Below are positions 62,780 to 64,000 of a DNA stretch of 64,000 bases, one piece after another. This DNA is from Martinezella lusitana (GTDB lineage: Bacteria; Pseudomonadota; Alphaproteobacteria; Rhizobiales; Rhizobiaceae). The stretch lies in NCBI RefSeq assembly GCF_900094565.1, contig NZ_FMAF01000006.1, positions 121,422 to 185,421 on the forward strand. The letters are read 5' to 3'. The notes under the pieces were generated by a model. That model was not told the DNA's origin. It made no database searches and was given only the letters and a program-made list of their open reading frames with translations. Made by a program: the position numbers and the translations under genes. Position 1 is the first letter of the stretch. Each line of letters starts with the position of its first letter.

Positions 62780-63906
62780 TATTTGGCCTCCGGCTGAGCT
62801 GCAGTGGCGGGCTTGCCCGCCCGCGTCGCGGGCTGCTTGCCGATGTCGTTCAGCGGCAGATAGGGCACGACGCCCTGCTTGTCGTCGATGATGACACTGT
62901 TGGAATTGCCGATAACGGTCTCCATGGTTTCAAGGAACAGCCGCTTGCGGGTGACTTCCGGTGCCTTGATGTACTCGTCGTAGATCGAGATGAAGCGCTG
63001 CGCCTCACCCTGAGCTTCCTTTACGACACGATCCTTGTAGGCAGCCGCTTCTTCGCGGATCTGAGCCGCGCGACCGCGGGCCTGACCGAGCTGCTGGTTG
63101 GCGTATTGATTGGCCTCTTCAACCTGCTGGTCTTCGTTCTGCTCGGCGCGCTGTACTTCTTCGAACGCATCGGCCACTTCGCGCGGCGGTGCTACATCCT
63201 CGATCGGCACGGCAGTAATGGCGATGCCGGCGCCGTAGCGGTCCAGCGTATCCTGGATGATGGCCCTCACCTGAACGGCGATTTCCTGGCGGTTATCGCG
63301 ATAGATGTCCTGGGCGGGACGGCGGCCGACGACTTCGCGCATGGCGCTTTCTGCAACCTGCTGCAGCGTTTCGTCGGGACTTTCGAGATTGAAGAGATAG
63401 GATTGCGGATTGGTTACCACAAAGAGAACCGAGAATTGGACGTTGACGATGTTCTGATCGCCCGTCAGCATCAGGCCGGCAGTCGAACCGGCGGCCGAGC
63501 GACCGCCGATATTGCGCTGCTGTTCCGTGACCTTCACGAACTCAACGCGATCCATCGGCCAGAAATGGAAATGCAGGCCGGGCATCGAGACTTCCGTGTT
63601 CGGCTTGCCGAAACGCAGTTCCACACCGCGCTCATCCGGCTGCACCGTATAGACGCACTGAATCAGCCAGAAAACACCGATAACCGCAGCGATGATAAGA
63701 AAGACGCCCGCATTGAAGCCACCAGGGATAAAGCCTTTCAACCGGTCCTGGCCGCGGCGAATAATATCCTCGAGATCCGGAGGCCCTCCGTTGCCGCTTC
63801 CCCGCGGCCGGTTCGGTCCTTGCCCCCAAGGTCCCTGATTATTTCCACCGCCGCCGCCGCCGCCCCACGGGCCACCGCCGCCGCCATTCTGATTGCTCCA
63901 AGGCAT
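62779..63906 (-). CDS. hflK: HflK, membrane regulator of FtsH protease
   Basis: A 375-residue partner of HflC. Glycine-rich cytoplasmic N-terminus (about 1-45, runs of G and PWG), one membrane helix (about 67-84, AGVFLIIAAVIGVFWLIQC), then the SPFH domain (VQPDERGVELRFGK, PGLHFHFWP) and a coiled-coil tail. The two form ring complexes around FtsH. GAGG lies seven bases before the ATG. Upstream 63907-64000 is the operon's leader region. Confidence 0.97.
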   Translation of the reverse strand: MPWSNQNGGGGGPWGGGGGGGNNQGPWGQGPNRPRGSGNGGPPDLEDIIRRGQDRLKGFIPGGFNAGVFLIIAAVIGVFWLIQCVYTVQPDERGVELRFGKPNTEVSMPGLHFHFWPMDRVEFVKVTEQQRNIGGRSAAGSTAGLMLTGDQNIVNVQFSVLFVVTNPQSYLFNLESPDETLQQVAESAMREVVGRRPAQDIYRDNRQEIAVQVRAIIQDTLDRYGAGIAITAVPIEDVAPPREVADAFEEVQRAEQNEDQQVEEANQYANQQLGQARGRAAQIREEAAAYKDRVVKEAQGEAQRFISIYDEYIKAPEVTRKRLFLETMETVIGNSNSVIIDDKQGVVPYLPLNDIGKQPATRAGKPATAAQPEAK

Positions 63907-64000
63907 CAAAACCTCTTTGTTTGTTGACTCCCAGCACCGCGCCGAACCCGCAAAATTAGCAGGCCGCAGCGATTGCATCCCGTTATAGGTATCGACGCAC

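Overview
The window is about 60% GC and looks like a chromosomal segment of a Rhizobium-type alphaproteobacterium. The evidence is the protein families, the miaA-serB / htrA-hflC-hflK neighbourhood, the RIME-like intergenic palindromes and a rhizobial-style ilvIH leader. It has two parts. Positions 1-14249 are one arm of a temperate prophage (its left end lies outside the window), integrated beside a tRNA-Lys(CTT) gene at 14343-14418. Positions 14419-64000 are host chromosome.

Prophage arm (1-14249). All 35 coding sequences lie on the plus strand, and 31 of the 34 gene junctions overlap, 20 of them by exactly four bases (ATGA or GTGA). Recognisable genes are a RecT-type annealing protein, a DUF968-like nuclease, two HNH homing-type endonucleases that share a C-terminal DNA-binding module, an XRE regulator, an excisionase-like protein and a tyrosine integrase. 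The rest are small, unrecognised phage proteins, several with zinc-binding cysteine sets. Between the integrase and the tRNA there are three TCCAAAC repeats at helical-turn spacing.

Host region 14.4-26.5 kb. A minus-strand run holds PhzF, Nudix, EEP nuclease and 2-oxoglutarate dioxygenase genes, followed by an FbpABC-type iron ABC transporter. After these come an aldo/keto reductase, a class I/II aminotransferase, a methyltransferase and an orphan hypothetical gene.

Host region 26.5-52 kb. ilvC is followed by many short metabolic or redox genes, often paired with a local regulator: TetR, AraC with a Zn alcohol dehydrogenase, NDH-2, Lrp with an aspartate/glutamate racemase, a MarR-GNAT fusion, TetR with an MFS exporter, HxlR with a flavin monooxygenase and a QorB-like SDR, and HxlR with a glutathione S-transferase. 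Also here are pdxJ, a RecD2-like helicase, an ECF sigma/anti-sigma pair, a cobalt-type nitrile hydratase operon, an SDR-DoxX fusion, a LysE exporter, another aldo/keto reductase and a KpsC-like capsule protein.

Host region 52-64 kb. ilvI-ilvH are preceded by a leader peptide gene (18 residues with a VLIVV run) and a terminator, which is a classic branched-chain attenuator that may be leaderless. Then come a HerA-like ATPase, miaA and serB with overlapping divergent start codons, two tandem GNAT genes, an HtrA/DegP protease with a dockerin-like Ca-binding loop between its PDZ domains, and hflC-hflK. No rRNA, CRISPR array or complete insertion sequence was seen.
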